A stretch of 64,000 nucleotides of DNA. It comes from Streptomyces coffeae (GTDB lineage: Bacteria; Actinomycetota; Actinomycetes; Streptomycetales; Streptomycetaceae). The position numbers and the translations under genes were made by a program. The notes under the pieces are model-generated. The model made no database searches. It was not told the DNA's origin and saw only the letters and a program-made list of their open reading frames with translations. Positions 40,981 to 51,205 of the stretch are shown here, in pieces. The DNA lies in assembly GCF_016741875.1 (NCBI RefSeq), contig NZ_JAERRF010000002.1:1-64000 (forward strand), read 5' to 3'. The first letter of the stretch is position 1; each line of letters begins with the position of its first letter.

Positions 40981-41520
40981 ATGGCGGACACCACGGGGGA
41001 CCGGTATCCCCGGCCGCCGGTCTCGGCGGCCGAGGCCGAGTGGGTGTGGCGGCTGCTGTCCGTCCAGGCGCTGGAGGAGGGCGCCACACCGGAGACGGTG
41101 CGGCTCGCGGTGGTGGTGGGGCTCGCCCGGGCCGGTGGCGCCCGCTACGGGGGCCTGTTGCGCTGCACGGTCGGGGCGCTCGACCTGGACGCCGGATGGG
41201 TGACGCTCGAACACGGCAAGCACCGTGTGCCGCGCCGCCACGGCCTGGACCGCGGCACGGTCCTGGTCCTGCGCCGCTGGCTGCTGGTGCGTCAGGAGCT
41301 CTGCGCCGAGTTGGAGGGCTCGGTGCCGAACGCGCTGCTGCTGACGGTGCACCACACCCATGACCACGGAGTGACCGTGGCGGCCGGGCTGCCCATCACC
41401 CGGCAGGGACTGGTGCTCTCCTGGCGCCGGTTCGCCCATCGCACCAACGCCCGGTACGCGGCCCGGCGACCGCCGCTGCCCACCCGCTTCGAACAGGTAC
41501 GCCGCGCGTGGGACACCTGA
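40981..41520 (+). CDS. Tyrosine-recombinase-like protein lacking C-terminal catalytic part
   Basis: A 179-residue protein. Residues 50-105 look like the start of a phage-integrase catalytic domain: LARAGGARYGGLLRCTVGAL aligns with the tGxRxxEL region carrying the first catalytic Arg, LDLDAGWVTLEHGKHRVPRR with the beta-sheet Lys region, and HGLDRGTVLVLRRWLLVRQ with the following helix. The HxxR and nucleophilic Tyr of a working enzyme are missing: the chain ends LPTRFEQVRRAWDT. It may be a domesticated DNA-binding protein. ATG at 40981 has GGGGAGG upstream. No att-like repeats, excisionase or prophage genes are nearby. Confidence 0.55.
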   Translation: MADTTGDRYPRPPVSAAEAEWVWRLLSVQALEEGATPETVRLAVVVGLARAGGARYGGLLRCTVGALDLDAGWVTLEHGKHRVPRRHGLDRGTVLVLRRWLLVRQELCAELEGSVPNALLLTVHHTHDHGVTVAAGLPITRQGLVLSWRRFAHRTNARYAARRPPLPTRFEQVRRAWDT

Positions 41521-41535
41521 GCACGGGACGCCCGA

Positions 41536-41565
41536 GGGGCGGGGCCGCCCGCGCGGCCCCGCCCC
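41536..41565. terminator. Bidirectional terminator hairpin
   Basis: GGGGCGGGGCCGC (41536-41548) pairs perfectly with GCGGCCCCGCCCC (41553-41565), 13 bp with a 4-nt loop, between the recombinase-like gene and the convergent large phosphoesterase gene. Confidence 0.85.
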
Positions 41566-41574
41566 CGCCGTCGG

Positions 41575-44500
41575 TTACGCGGCCCTGCTCGACGCCGCCG
41601 CCACCGCGCGAGCGGTCACGCTGAAGCGCGCCTGTGCCGTCGCGCCGTTGACCTTCACCGTGAGCGTGGCCGTACCCGGGCGCAGGCCGGTGAGCGTGCC
41701 GCTCACCGGGTTGTACGCCGCCACATGACGGCGCCCGGCCTGGGACGCATCGCCGATGTACACGTTGGGCGATCCACTCCAGTCGCTGCTGACGGGGAAC
41801 CGGACCGGCACCCTCCGGGCGCTGGGCCCCTCGCCCTGGATGACGTCGGCCGTGACCGTGGCGTCCTGCCCGGTGCGCAGTTCGGCCGGGGCGGTCACGG
41901 TCAGCCCGTCCGTATGCGGCCGGGTCTGGACCGACACCCAGTCGGGCCCGCCCTTCCACGGCGCGCGGCGGTTCTCCGCCTGCACCTTCGACGGCACATG
42001 GTTCACCCCGACCATCGACCAGCCGGTGAAACCGCCCCGGTCGGCCGGAGCGGCCGGGTACTTGCCCGAGTTGCCGTTGATCAGATACGGGACGCCGTCC
42101 ACCCGTGAGGCGTGGAAGGTGCCGACATGGCTGCCGATGAACGCCGCGCCCTTGCCGGTGGTCCGGCGGAAATCGGCGAGCCAGTTCTCCAGCAACGCGG
42201 CCTCCTTGCGGTCGCTCAGCCGGCTGCCCTGCTGTGGGGTGGGGTCGCGCGGCGGAACGTGCGTGATCACCATGACCGAACCGACGCTCCGATCGCGGGC
42301 GGCCGCCTCCAACTGGGCGCGCAGCTCCTTGATCTGGTCGAAGCCCCCGCCGCGCAGCCCGAGACTGGAGGTGTCCAGGGTGATGAAACGGGTACCCCGG
42401 TGGTCGAAGGTGCGGTGCGCGGGCCCGAACTCGGCTGTGAAGTTGTCGATCCGTCCGCCCATGACCTCGTGGTTGCCCGGTACGTAGGTCCAGGGCACGG
42501 CATCACCAAGTTCCTGCGTCAGTACCGTACGGGCGAAGGAGAGGTCCTGGGGCGAGCCCTCGTCCACCAGGTCCCCGTTGACGACGAGGAAGTCGGGCCG
42601 GGCCGCCTTGATCTCCCGCAGGGTGCGCCGGGCCTGGGCGACGATCGGGCTGTTCGGCTCGCGCGCCACGAACTGCGCGTCCGACATCACCGCGAACCGC
42701 CAGTCGCGTCTTCCGGTCCGCGCCGCGCTGTCGATCAGCGGATCGGGGTCGGTCTTCTCCGCGGGCAGTTCGACGGCGGGCGGCACCCGGGCGGTGAGGT
42801 CGTCGATGACGATGCCGCCGGTGTACTGCCGGGCCGGGCCGGTCTCGGCGAGATAGAAGCGGTTGACCGTCAGCGGATAGGCGACCCCGGCCGGTACGGT
42901 GAAGTCGACATGTCGCCATCCGGTCCAGGTCACATACGGGCCGCGCAGCAACTGGTCCGAGCCCGCCGCGTCCTTCAGATGCAAGGTCGGCCATGCGCCC
43001 TTGCCGTCCCCCTTGATCCACAGGCCGAACGACTGCGGCTGGCCCTCGACATCGATCGGCCGTGGCGGGGTGACATAGGCGGCGCGGGTGGCGGTCGACT
43101 GGGTGAAGTCGTACGTCAGGCTCAGCCCGGTGCCGGTGTGCCCGTCGGGGGTGGCCTCGGCCGAACCGGAGGCGCGCGCCTGGCTGAAGCGCCACTCACC
43201 CGCGTCGTCGAAGGCGGCCTCCTGTCGCTCGCGCAGACCGACGGTGACGGCGAGCACGGTGCTGGTGTCCCCGACGCGGACCGTGACCCGGCCCGCGACC
43301 TCCTCGCCGCGCGCGGTGACGGTGAAGGTGCCGGTCGCCGGGTCCGGCGCGATGGTGAACAGCGAGTGGTCGTAGTCGAGATGGACATCGGACGGCTCGA
43401 CGGGGGCACTGGCGCCGTGCGCGTCCAGGCCGACGATCCCGAAGCGGCCGGTGGCTCGCGCGTCGGCAAGGCCGAGCAGCCGGTCGGTGGGCCGGATCCG
43501 GTCGAGGCGGTCCAGCACGGTGAGTTCCCGTGCGCCGTGGGCCGTGCCGCGCCGGGCGGTGACCGTGGTCGTGCCGCCGTGGCGGGCGGTGAAGGTGCCG
43601 TCGGCGGCGACCCGTCCGACGCGCGGATCGGCCGTCCGCCAGTGCGGTGCCCCCTCCGCGGGACCGTAGGTCTCGTCGTAACCGGCGGCGGTGAGACGGC
43701 GGGTCAGCCCGGGGAAGACACGTTCGGGGTGGCCGCCGCGGACCGGGTCCACCGTGGGCGCGTCGACGGGGTCGGCCGCCGTCTCCACCCAGAAGCCCTT
43801 GAGCCGTCCGCTGCCGTCGGGGGCGGTGAAGGCCAGCCCGTTGGGTACGGTGCGTTCGCTGCCGTCGGAGGGGCTGTTCTCCACCCGGGCCCGGTCGCTG
43901 CCGGGTTCGCGGGCGACCAGGGTGGACGAACCGCCGCCGTCGAGGTTGAGCGCGCCGTAGGAGCCCGCCTCCTTCATCATCAGGCCCAGTTCGGTGAGGG
44001 TGACCCCGCCGCTGTCGGCCTGCCGTCCGTCGACGGTGATGACCTGCATATGGCGGCCGTCCCGGGAGAAGCCGACGGCCGTGCGGGGGGCGGCGGTGTT
44101 GTTGCCCTCGCCCTCGTGGCCGATGGGCTTGCCGTCGACGACGAGCAGTTCGCGGCCGCTGACGGCGGTGCGGGGGAGGTCCCCGTCGGCCGCGCGGGGC
44201 CGGTACGCCATGTCCACGCTGTCGCCGACGGCCAGTGCGGAGAGGGCGTCGGCGCCCTCGTCCCGGCCGACCAGCAGGGTGGTATCGGCCGGGATGGCGC
44301 CCTTGCCGGGGGCCGATGCCGCCCGGCCGACCTTGCCGTCCACGACGGCCACCTCGGCGGTGCGCCGTGCCCCGTCCACGGTCTGGGCCCGGTTCGCCTC
44401 GCCCCACTGGGCGTTGTAGGCGCCGATGCCGTTGGACGGCACGTTGGCGGCGTTGAGTGCGGCGAGCGGATGGTCGCCGTCCGGGAGGGTGAGGGTGCCG

Positions 44501-45111
44501 TCGAAGTAGAGCTGGAGGAGACGGCCCGCAGCCTGCGGGCCGATGCCGACGGCTTTGCCCGGACCCGCGGCGGACGCGGAGTTGACCAGCTGACCGTCAC
44601 CGATGCCCGTGCCCTCGGGCGCTCCGGTCTGGTTGATGTCGAAGAAATCACCGTTGATCGCGGCCACCGTACGGCGGCCCGGCCCGGCGTTGTGCCCGGC
44701 GGCCAGTTCGGAGACGGCCGCGCGCTTGGCGACCTTGTCCGGGTGCAGATAGTCGACCTGTGAACCGGCGGTGAGGTCCACCGACAACGAGTCCACCCGC
44801 AGCCACTTGTCGGACTCCAGCCGGTCGTAGGAGGTCAGCTTGACCCCGGGGGCGACGGGACGTGAGGTGTGGGCGGTCTGCAAGCCGTCCCCGTCGGCCA
44901 CGGACGCGGTGTCCGCGGCGCCCTTCTCGCCCTCCGCGGCGGCGGCGGGTGGCGGCGCGATCGGGCGCAGCATCTCGGCCGCGTCGCGGGCCAGGGGTTC
45001 GGGGGCCGGGGCGGGGGTGTTATCGGCGGTGGCCGGTCCCGCGGCGCCCGCGACGAGGGCGGCGACCGCGGCCAGAACCGCCAGGGGTCTGGTGAACGCG
45101 ACAGGACGCAT
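41575..45111 (-). CDS. Secreted phosphodiester glycosidase/metallophosphoesterase fusion
   Basis: An exported 1178-residue protein. Signal peptide RPLAVLAAVAALVAGAAGPATA. Residues about 95-430 form an NAGPA (phosphodiester alpha-GlcNAcase) domain with ALNLDGGGSSTLVA (Asn389). Next come Ig-like strands and a carbohydrate-type jelly roll (about 600-780, WRFSQARASGSAE... and PTLHLKDAAGSDQL). A calcineurin-type phosphoesterase follows, with VMSDAQFV (Asp811), VNGDLVDEG, VPGNHEVMG, ITHVPP and GSHVGTFHA. The C-terminal part ends in a Big-type Ig domain. Together it could cleave glycosyl-phosphodiester bonds of wall teichoic or other phosphopolymers and release phosphate. Both active centres look intact. 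No cell-wall anchor. Confidence 0.88.
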   Translation of the reverse strand: MRPVAFTRPLAVLAAVAALVAGAAGPATADNTPAPAPEPLARDAAEMLRPIAPPPAAAAEGEKGAADTASVADGDGLQTAHTSRPVAPGVKLTSYDRLESDKWLRVDSLSVDLTAGSQVDYLHPDKVAKRAAVSELAAGHNAGPGRRTVAAINGDFFDINQTGAPEGTGIGDGQLVNSASAAGPGKAVGIGPQAAGRLLQLYFDGTLTLPDGDHPLAALNAANVPSNGIGAYNAQWGEANRAQTVDGARRTAEVAVVDGKVGRAASAPGKGAIPADTTLLVGRDEGADALSALAVGDSVDMAYRPRAADGDLPRTAVSGRELLVVDGKPIGHEGEGNNTAAPRTAVGFSRDGRHMQVITVDGRQADSGGVTLTELGLMMKEAGSYGALNLDGGGSSTLVAREPGSDRARVENSPSDGSERTVPNGLAFTAPDGSGRLKGFWVETAADPVDAPTVDPVRGGHPERVFPGLTRRLTAAGYDETYGPAEGAPHWRTADPRVGRVAADGTFTARHGGTTTVTARRGTAHGARELTVLDRLDRIRPTDRLLGLADARATGRFGIVGLDAHGASAPVEPSDVHLDYDHSLFTIAPDPATGTFTVTARGEEVAGRVTVRVGDTSTVLAVTVGLRERQEAAFDDAGEWRFSQARASGSAEATPDGHTGTGLSLTYDFTQSTATRAAYVTPPRPIDVEGQPQSFGLWIKGDGKGAWPTLHLKDAAGSDQLLRGPYVTWTGWRHVDFTVPAGVAYPLTVNRFYLAETGPARQYTGGIVIDDLTARVPPAVELPAEKTDPDPLIDSAARTGRRDWRFAVMSDAQFVAREPNSPIVAQARRTLREIKAARPDFLVVNGDLVDEGSPQDLSFARTVLTQELGDAVPWTYVPGNHEVMGGRIDNFTAEFGPAHRTFDHRGTRFITLDTSSLGLRGGGFDQIKELRAQLEAAARDRSVGSVMVITHVPPRDPTPQQGSRLSDRKEAALLENWLADFRRTTGKGAAFIGSHVGTFHASRVDGVPYLINGNSGKYPAAPADRGGFTGWSMVGVNHVPSKVQAENRRAPWKGGPDWVSVQTRPHTDGLTVTAPAELRTGQDATVTADVIQGEGPSARRVPVRFPVSSDWSGSPNVYIGDASQAGRRHVAAYNPVSGTLTGLRPGTATLTVKVNGATAQARFSVTARAVAAASSRAA

Positions 45112-45259
45112 GGCAACTCCCTGAGGCCATGGGACTCGCGTGGTTCACACGCACAGCGCCCCAGCATCGCGGTGGAGTTGACCGCGCACCAGAAGGCGTC
45201 GGCGACGTCCTGGGGAACATCTGTCCGGGCTGCCCCGGACGGCTGCCGTGGGAGAGGCG

Positions 45260-45685
45260 TCAGCCGCTGGTCAGGGCGTCGAGATAGACCCAGGCACCCT
45301 CATGACGGGTGAACCGGCTGTTTTCCCGCAACTCACCCGCACGGCCGCCTTCGGCGTAGTGCGCGCGGAACTCCACGGTGCCGGTGGAGTGGAACGCCGT
45401 ACCGTCCGTGGTGCCCAGGATCTCCAGCCCCGTCCAGCGCGTCCCGGCGTCCAGGACCACCCGCGGCGGCCGGGTGGTGGGGTGCCAACTGCGCAGCAGA
45501 TACGCCTCGTCCCCGACGGCGAAGGCGCTGTAGCGCGAGCGCATCAGCTGCTCCGCGGTGGCCGCCTGGGCCGCTCCGCGGTGCAGCCGCCCGCAGCAGT
45601 CGTCGTACGGGGCGGACAGCCCGCAGGGGCAGGCCGTGGGGGTGGTGCGGCGAGGCGGCCGTGGCGGTCGCTTGCGTCGGGACAT
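45260..45685 (-). CDS. YchJ-family SEC-C/NTF2-like protein
   Basis: A 141-residue protein of the YchJ (UPF0225) family. After a basic Pro-rich head, ACPCGLSAPYDDCCGRLH supplies the zinc-binding Cys cluster of the SEC-C motif. TAEQLMRSRYSAFAVGDEAYLLRSWHP and the following strands (TRWTGLEILGT, TGTVEFRAHYA) form the NTF2-like domain. The biological role is unknown; family members are often attached to or near translation or secretion genes. ATG at 45685. Confidence 0.85.
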   Translation of the reverse strand: MSRRKRPPRPPRRTTPTACPCGLSAPYDDCCGRLHRGAAQAATAEQLMRSRYSAFAVGDEAYLLRSWHPTTRPPRVVLDAGTRWTGLEILGTTDGTAFHSTGTVEFRAHYAEGGRAGELRENSRFTRHEGAWVYLDALTSG

Positions 45686-45795
45686 GGGTTCATTGTGACG
45701 GGTGGGACCGGTGGGGTCGTCCCGGGTGGGGTGTCACCTGGGACGACGGGGACTGGACAGTCAGCGGCCGGGGCCGGGGCCGCTCGGCGGGCCGG

Positions 45796-47061
45796 TCAGT
45801 GGGTCGGCAGATGACGGGCGAAGAAGGCGCGCACCCGCCCGCGCACGGCCGGTACCGAACAGGCCGGATCCACCGCGCCGATCAGCCGGACCCGTGCCTC
45901 GGCTGACATCAGCCCGGCGGCACACAGTTGGGGGAGGACGGCCGCGTAGTCGGTGAACACCCAGTGCGCCGCGTCGTCCAGGCGCGCCCGGGAGGCGCGT
46001 CCGTGCGAATGGGTCATCAGGGAGGACCAGGAGCGCTCCAGCGCCGCCCGCTCGGTGAAACCGTCGGTGTTCAGCAGAAGCAGTGGCCGGTCCGTGCCGT
46101 GGCGGGCGACCGGCAGCAGGTCCCCCGGCCGGTCCGGCCCGGACGGCGCCTCGTCCAGAAAGCCTTCGAGATTGACCGCGGCGGCGAGGCGCCGGTCCTC
46201 GTACAGGGTCTGGGCCGCCGTGGTGCCACCGGCCGAATGGCCGTAGACACCTACCCGCTCCAGGTCCAGCAACTCGGGCAGACCCTCCGGCAGCGGGCGG
46301 CGCTCCGCGTCGGGGTTGTGCCCCGCCGCCAGAGCCTCCAGCCGGTCCAGGACGAACCGGGTGTCGGCGATCCGGGTGGCGATCGCGGTGTGGAACTGGC
46401 GGGGATCCATCCGGGGGTCTCCTCGGAAGACGGTCTGGCGCAGCCGTCCGCGGTACGCGGCCGGGCGCGGGAAGACGACCTCGCTCGCGTCGCCGGGATG
46501 GTCGATGCTCACTACCACGAAGCCGTGGCTCGCCAGTTCCTCCGCGAGCCCCGTGCCCAGGGTGCGAGGGTCACCGCCACCGGGGCTGTACAGCAGCGCC
46601 GGGCGCGGTGCGCGCTGCGCGGGCGCGCCGATGTGCGCATGGGTCAGGGTGGCGGCCCAGTCCACACCCTTCGGCGGCAGCCCCGGACGCATCCGGGGCG
46701 CGGTCTGCCCGAACGAGCGGGCGGCGCGCGCGGTCATCTGGTGCGCCACCGGACGGGCGCGGCCGCCACGGGCCGGGTACCACACCGTCACCATCACCTC
46801 GCGGACCGGAATCCCGGCCTTCCACGGGTCACGGCGGGTGCGGTCGACCAGATGCAGCGTGGTGACCCCGATCCGGTGCGGACCCGTGGGCGCGGGCAGC
46901 TCTACGGTCATCACGTCGCCGCGGCCGGTCGGCCGGGCCTGGGCCGCGCCCCCGGCCCCGGCTCCGCTGAGCAGCGCGGCGGTGGCCAGTACGGCCGAGG
47001 TGGTGACGGTCCGCCGGCTCAGTCCGCCGCTCTCCCCGTCGATGACATCCTTGAACGACAT
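45796..47061 (-). CDS. Secreted alpha/beta-hydrolase (PAF-acetylhydrolase/lipase-like), Tat-type signal
   Basis: A 421-residue esterase. The N-terminus has GLSRRTVTTSAVLATAALLSG, a twin-arginine signal, with cleavage near AQARPTG. The catalytic Ser is in GVYGHSAGGTTAA (GHSAG). The oxyanion and nearby strands (LLYSPGGGDPRTLGTGLAEEL, FVVVSIDHPGDASEV) and a late Asp and His (LNTDG, DAAHWVFTDY) fit the triad. Overall layout resembles the bacterial PAF-acetylhydrolase-like/Lip3 group. ATG at 47061. It is divergent from an ArsR-type regulator. Confidence 0.85.
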   Translation of the reverse strand: MSFKDVIDGESGGLSRRTVTTSAVLATAALLSGAGAGGAAQARPTGRGDVMTVELPAPTGPHRIGVTTLHLVDRTRRDPWKAGIPVREVMVTVWYPARGGRARPVAHQMTARAARSFGQTAPRMRPGLPPKGVDWAATLTHAHIGAPAQRAPRPALLYSPGGGDPRTLGTGLAEELASHGFVVVSIDHPGDASEVVFPRPAAYRGRLRQTVFRGDPRMDPRQFHTAIATRIADTRFVLDRLEALAAGHNPDAERRPLPEGLPELLDLERVGVYGHSAGGTTAAQTLYEDRRLAAAVNLEGFLDEAPSGPDRPGDLLPVARHGTDRPLLLLNTDGFTERAALERSWSSLMTHSHGRASRARLDDAAHWVFTDYAAVLPQLCAAGLMSAEARVRLIGAVDPACSVPAVRGRVRAFFARHLPTH

Positions 47062-47213
47062 GCTCGCTCCCTCTGTATCCCATCCGGCTGACCCGGTGTG
47101 ATGCCGGTCCTTGTGCCGCCCGGCGGTGAGCTGAATCCTGTCCGTGGAGGGGAGGGACGGGCGATCGTTGAGGCCCTGGCCTCAAGGCTGGTGCGGCGCC
47201 GTCAGGGGGAGTA

Positions 47214-48194
47214 GTGATCCGGATCCATGGCACGGCCGCCGATGTCGCCCGGGTGCGGTTCGCGCCCCGGCCCGCCCCGTTGCAGGAGCTGAACGCGGCC
47301 CTGAGCATGATGTGCCGCGGGGACGGGGAACTGCTCTTCGGCCGCTGGAGGCGGCGGGCGCTGCGCTCCCTCCCGGCGGCCGTCGGGCCGCTGGGCGACC
47401 TGGTCCCGGCGGCGGTCGCGCCCAGCTTCCTCGATGTGTTCAGCGACAATCTCGACGAAGGTCTGGAGACCGTCCGGGCCACACCGCGCGAGCTGGTCCG
47501 CACCGAGCTCGAGCGGGTCTACGCCTCTCATCCGCGCCCGGCACCGCAGTGGCTCCACGATCTGCACCGGGGCGAGACCGGGGCCTGGCATCTGCTGCGC
47601 CGCGCCCAGCATTCGGCGTTCGAGACCCTGGTGCGCCCGGTGTGGTCGCAGGTGCAGGATCTGCACCGGGCGGAGTTCAGCCGTCATGCCCTGACCGTGG
47701 CCGAACACGGGGTCGGCACCGCGCTGGCGGCCCTTGTCCCCGGTGCCCGCTGGTGTGGGAGCGGCTGGGAGATCGGCGCGCCCGTGGAACGGGACATCAC
47801 CCTGGCGGGCCGTGGCCTGGTGCTGCTGCCCACCTTCCACTGGACCGGGGGCCCGCTCCTCTCCGATCTGCCCGGCAGCCCGGTGACCCTGACCTACCCG
47901 GCCGGGCCGGGTGTTCCGCTGGTGCCACCTGCGGACGGGGCGGACGGCGACGCGCTGGCCGCGGTGCTCGGCCGTACCCGCGTCGAGATGCTGCTCCTGC
48001 TCGCGCAGGAGCACACCACCAGTGGCCTGGCCCGGCGGCTGCGAGTCAGCAACGCCACCGTCTCCGCCCACGCCGCCGCGCTGCGCGGGGCGGGCCTGAT
48101 CACCACGGTCCGCGCCGGTCGTGCCGTGCTGCACCAACGCACCGCGCTGGGCGCCCTGTTGACGCGCCGCGATGGTTCACGGGACGGACCCTAA
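47214..48194 (+). CDS. ArsR-type winged-helix regulator with large N-terminal domain
   Basis: A 326-residue regulator. The first 240 residues form an unrecognised helical domain with LSMMCRGDGELLFGRWRRRAL and WHLLRRAQHSAFETLVRPVW, common to a DUF5937-like class of streptomycete ArsR proteins. The C-terminal winged helix is RTRVEMLLLLAQEHTTSGLARRL, RVSNATVSAHAAALRGAGLI, with the wing RAGRAVLHQRTALG. It may sense a small ligand. GTG at 47214 lies 3 nt from GGGGGA. Its TAA stop overlaps the convergent DUF4291 gene's stop. It is divergent from the Tat esterase gene, a plausible target. Confidence 0.78.
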   Translation: MIRIHGTAADVARVRFAPRPAPLQELNAALSMMCRGDGELLFGRWRRRALRSLPAAVGPLGDLVPAAVAPSFLDVFSDNLDEGLETVRATPRELVRTELERVYASHPRPAPQWLHDLHRGETGAWHLLRRAQHSAFETLVRPVWSQVQDLHRAEFSRHALTVAEHGVGTALAALVPGARWCGSGWEIGAPVERDITLAGRGLVLLPTFHWTGGPLLSDLPGSPVTLTYPAGPGVPLVPPADGADGDALAAVLGRTRVEMLLLLAQEHTTSGLARRLRVSNATVSAHAAALRGAGLITTVRAGRAVLHQRTALGALLTRRDGSRDGP

Positions 48195-48823
48195 GCGCGC
48201 AGATGGGCCAGGAGGTCGTCGCCCGCCGGGAAGGGGCGCTCCTCGGGCAGCAGCGCGGCCGCCGCGTCCAGCTCGTCCTGGCGCACCAGCGCGTGGATCT
48301 CCTGGGCGAGCGGGGTGACATCGCTGATGGCCACCGTCCACTCGTCGGCGTACCGGCGGGCCGCCTCTTCCGAGAGCCCGAGCTGAAGGGAGCGGTAGGG
48401 CAGCGGAGACAGCCGCAGATCGCGCTCCGGGTCCCACTGGACGCGGCAGGGCGCCCGCCGCAACTGCCGCTTCCAGGACGCCTGATCGGGGTGCAGACCG
48501 CTGGCGTAGTGCGACAGGCAGGCGTTGCGCAGCGCCCATGCGAAGCCCTCGCGGGTGATCTCGATGGCGAGGACGGTCTCCTGCCCCTCCTTCTCACCCC
48601 AGCCGCAGCGGTACATCATCCACAGGAACGAGGGTTTGATCCAGGTCATCCGGTCGCGCTTCCAGGCGGCCGGGAACCGGCCGTCGCGGGCCGCGGGACG
48701 GCCGATGTGCGGGCCGTACGCCTGGTACACGGTGACCGTGGTGGCGGTGTGCAGCGCGCGGATCTCATGACGGGGCCGGTCGTGCCGTGGTTCTTCCGGC
48801 CCGTGGTGGTGCGGTTCTTCCAT
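48191..48823 (-). CDS. DUF4291 domain protein
   Basis: A 210-residue cytosolic protein matching DUF4291: IRALHTATTVTVYQAYGPHIG, DRMTWIKPSFLWMMYRCGWG, QETVLAIEITREGFAWALRNACLSHY and VQWDPERDLRLSPLPYRSLQLGL. The family's function is unknown, though its TWIKPSFLWMMYRSGWG block is strongly conserved. ATG at 48823 begins an extended His/Glu/Pro-rich head (MEEPHHHGPEEPRHD). Its TAG overlaps the convergent regulator's TAA. Confidence 0.85.
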   Translation of the reverse strand: MEEPHHHGPEEPRHDRPRHEIRALHTATTVTVYQAYGPHIGRPAARDGRFPAAWKRDRMTWIKPSFLWMMYRCGWGEKEGQETVLAIEITREGFAWALRNACLSHYASGLHPDQASWKRQLRRAPCRVQWDPERDLRLSPLPYRSLQLGLSEEAARRYADEWTVAISDVTPLAQEIHALVRQDELDAAAALLPEERPFPAGDDLLAHLRA

Positions 48824-48937
48824 GGGCACCCAGGGTGGCCGGGTCCGGCACCCTCTGGCCACTGGTTTTCGACGCGGACCGGTCCTCCGTGCCGTGCTGC
48901 CGCCCGCTCGCCCCTTGTGCGTGGTCGGATACGGCTC

Positions 48938-49672
48938 ATGGGTTCCCGACGCGATGTTCCGCACACCGCCCCCGCCCCCGGCGGAGCCGCCGCCCCGACC
49001 GTCGTGGGGGTGGATGCCTGTCCCACCGGATGGGTCGCCGTGATCCTCCGCGCGGGCGCGTTCGCCGGTGCCGAGACCGCCGGTGGACTGGCCGAACTGC
49101 TCCCCCGGGTGCCGGACGCCCAGGTGGTGGCCGTCGACATGCCGCTGGGGCTGCTGGAGACCGGTCTGCGACAGGCGGACACACTGGCCGTTTCGATCAT
49201 GGCTCCGCACCGGTCCCGGGTCTTCCCGGTGCCGCCGAGCGAGGTGTGGAGGGAGGAGGACTACGCCGCGGCCAACCAGTGCTGCCGACGGCTCACCGGA
49301 CGTGGAATCAGCCGTCAGACCTGGGGGCTCGCGGCCAAGCTGCGCGAGGCCAACGCCCACCGCGACGCCGGTGACTACCGGCTGCACGAAGTACATCCCG
49401 AGGTCTCCTTCGCCGCCATGAACGACTCCCAGCCGGTGGCCTGGAGCAAGAAGAGCTGGAACGGCCAGGCGGTGCGCCGCGGGCTGCTGGTCGGTGAGGG
49501 CATCGCGCTGCCCGATGAGCTCGGCCTGGCCGGACGGGTGCCGACCGACGACCTCCTGGACGCCGCCGCGGCGGCCTGGAGCGCCCACCGCATCGCGCGG
49601 GGCACCGCCCGGAGCCTGCCCGATCCGCCCGAGCTGACGGCCACCGAACTGCCCGTCGCCATCTGGTACTGA
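48938..49672 (+). CDS. DUF429 domain protein (RNase H-like fold)
   Basis: A 244-residue protein. VVGVDACPTGWVAVILRAG is the DUF429 opening with GxDxCxxGW; VDMPLGLLETGLRQAD, MAPHRSRVFPVPPSEVW, GRGISRQTWGL and EVHPEVSFAAMN follow in the family order. DDLLDAAAAAWSAHR closes the domain. DUF429 proteins are RNase H-fold putative nucleases of unknown role. ATG at 48938 opposes the DUF4291 gene across 114 bp. A T-tailed terminator follows. Confidence 0.83.
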   Translation: MGSRRDVPHTAPAPGGAAAPTVVGVDACPTGWVAVILRAGAFAGAETAGGLAELLPRVPDAQVVAVDMPLGLLETGLRQADTLAVSIMAPHRSRVFPVPPSEVWREEDYAAANQCCRRLTGRGISRQTWGLAAKLREANAHRDAGDYRLHEVHPEVSFAAMNDSQPVAWSKKSWNGQAVRRGLLVGEGIALPDELGLAGRVPTDDLLDAAAAAWSAHRIARGTARSLPDPPELTATELPVAIWY

Positions 49673-49696
49673 CGCCCGGCCCGGCCCGACGGAGGC

Positions 49697-49736
49697 GGGA
49701 GGCCGCCCGAGCCGTGCCTCGGGCGGCCTCCCTTTT
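49697..49736 (+). terminator. Intrinsic terminator with T run
   Basis: GGGAGGCCGCCCGAG (49697-49711) pairs with CTCGGGCGGCCTCCC (49718-49732), followed by TTTT. It ends the DUF429 gene and converges on the wall-hydrolase gene. Confidence 0.88.
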
Positions 49737-49790
49737 CCCCCACCCCCGGATGTGGTCCTCAGTGCCGTGGTCTCCACGGCGCCGCGGGGG

Positions 49791-51205
<1,415 letters not shown>

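Noticed and set aside
40981-41520. Integrase marking a mobile element
   Set aside because: Catalytic C-terminus is missing and no att repeats, excisionase or phage genes flank it.
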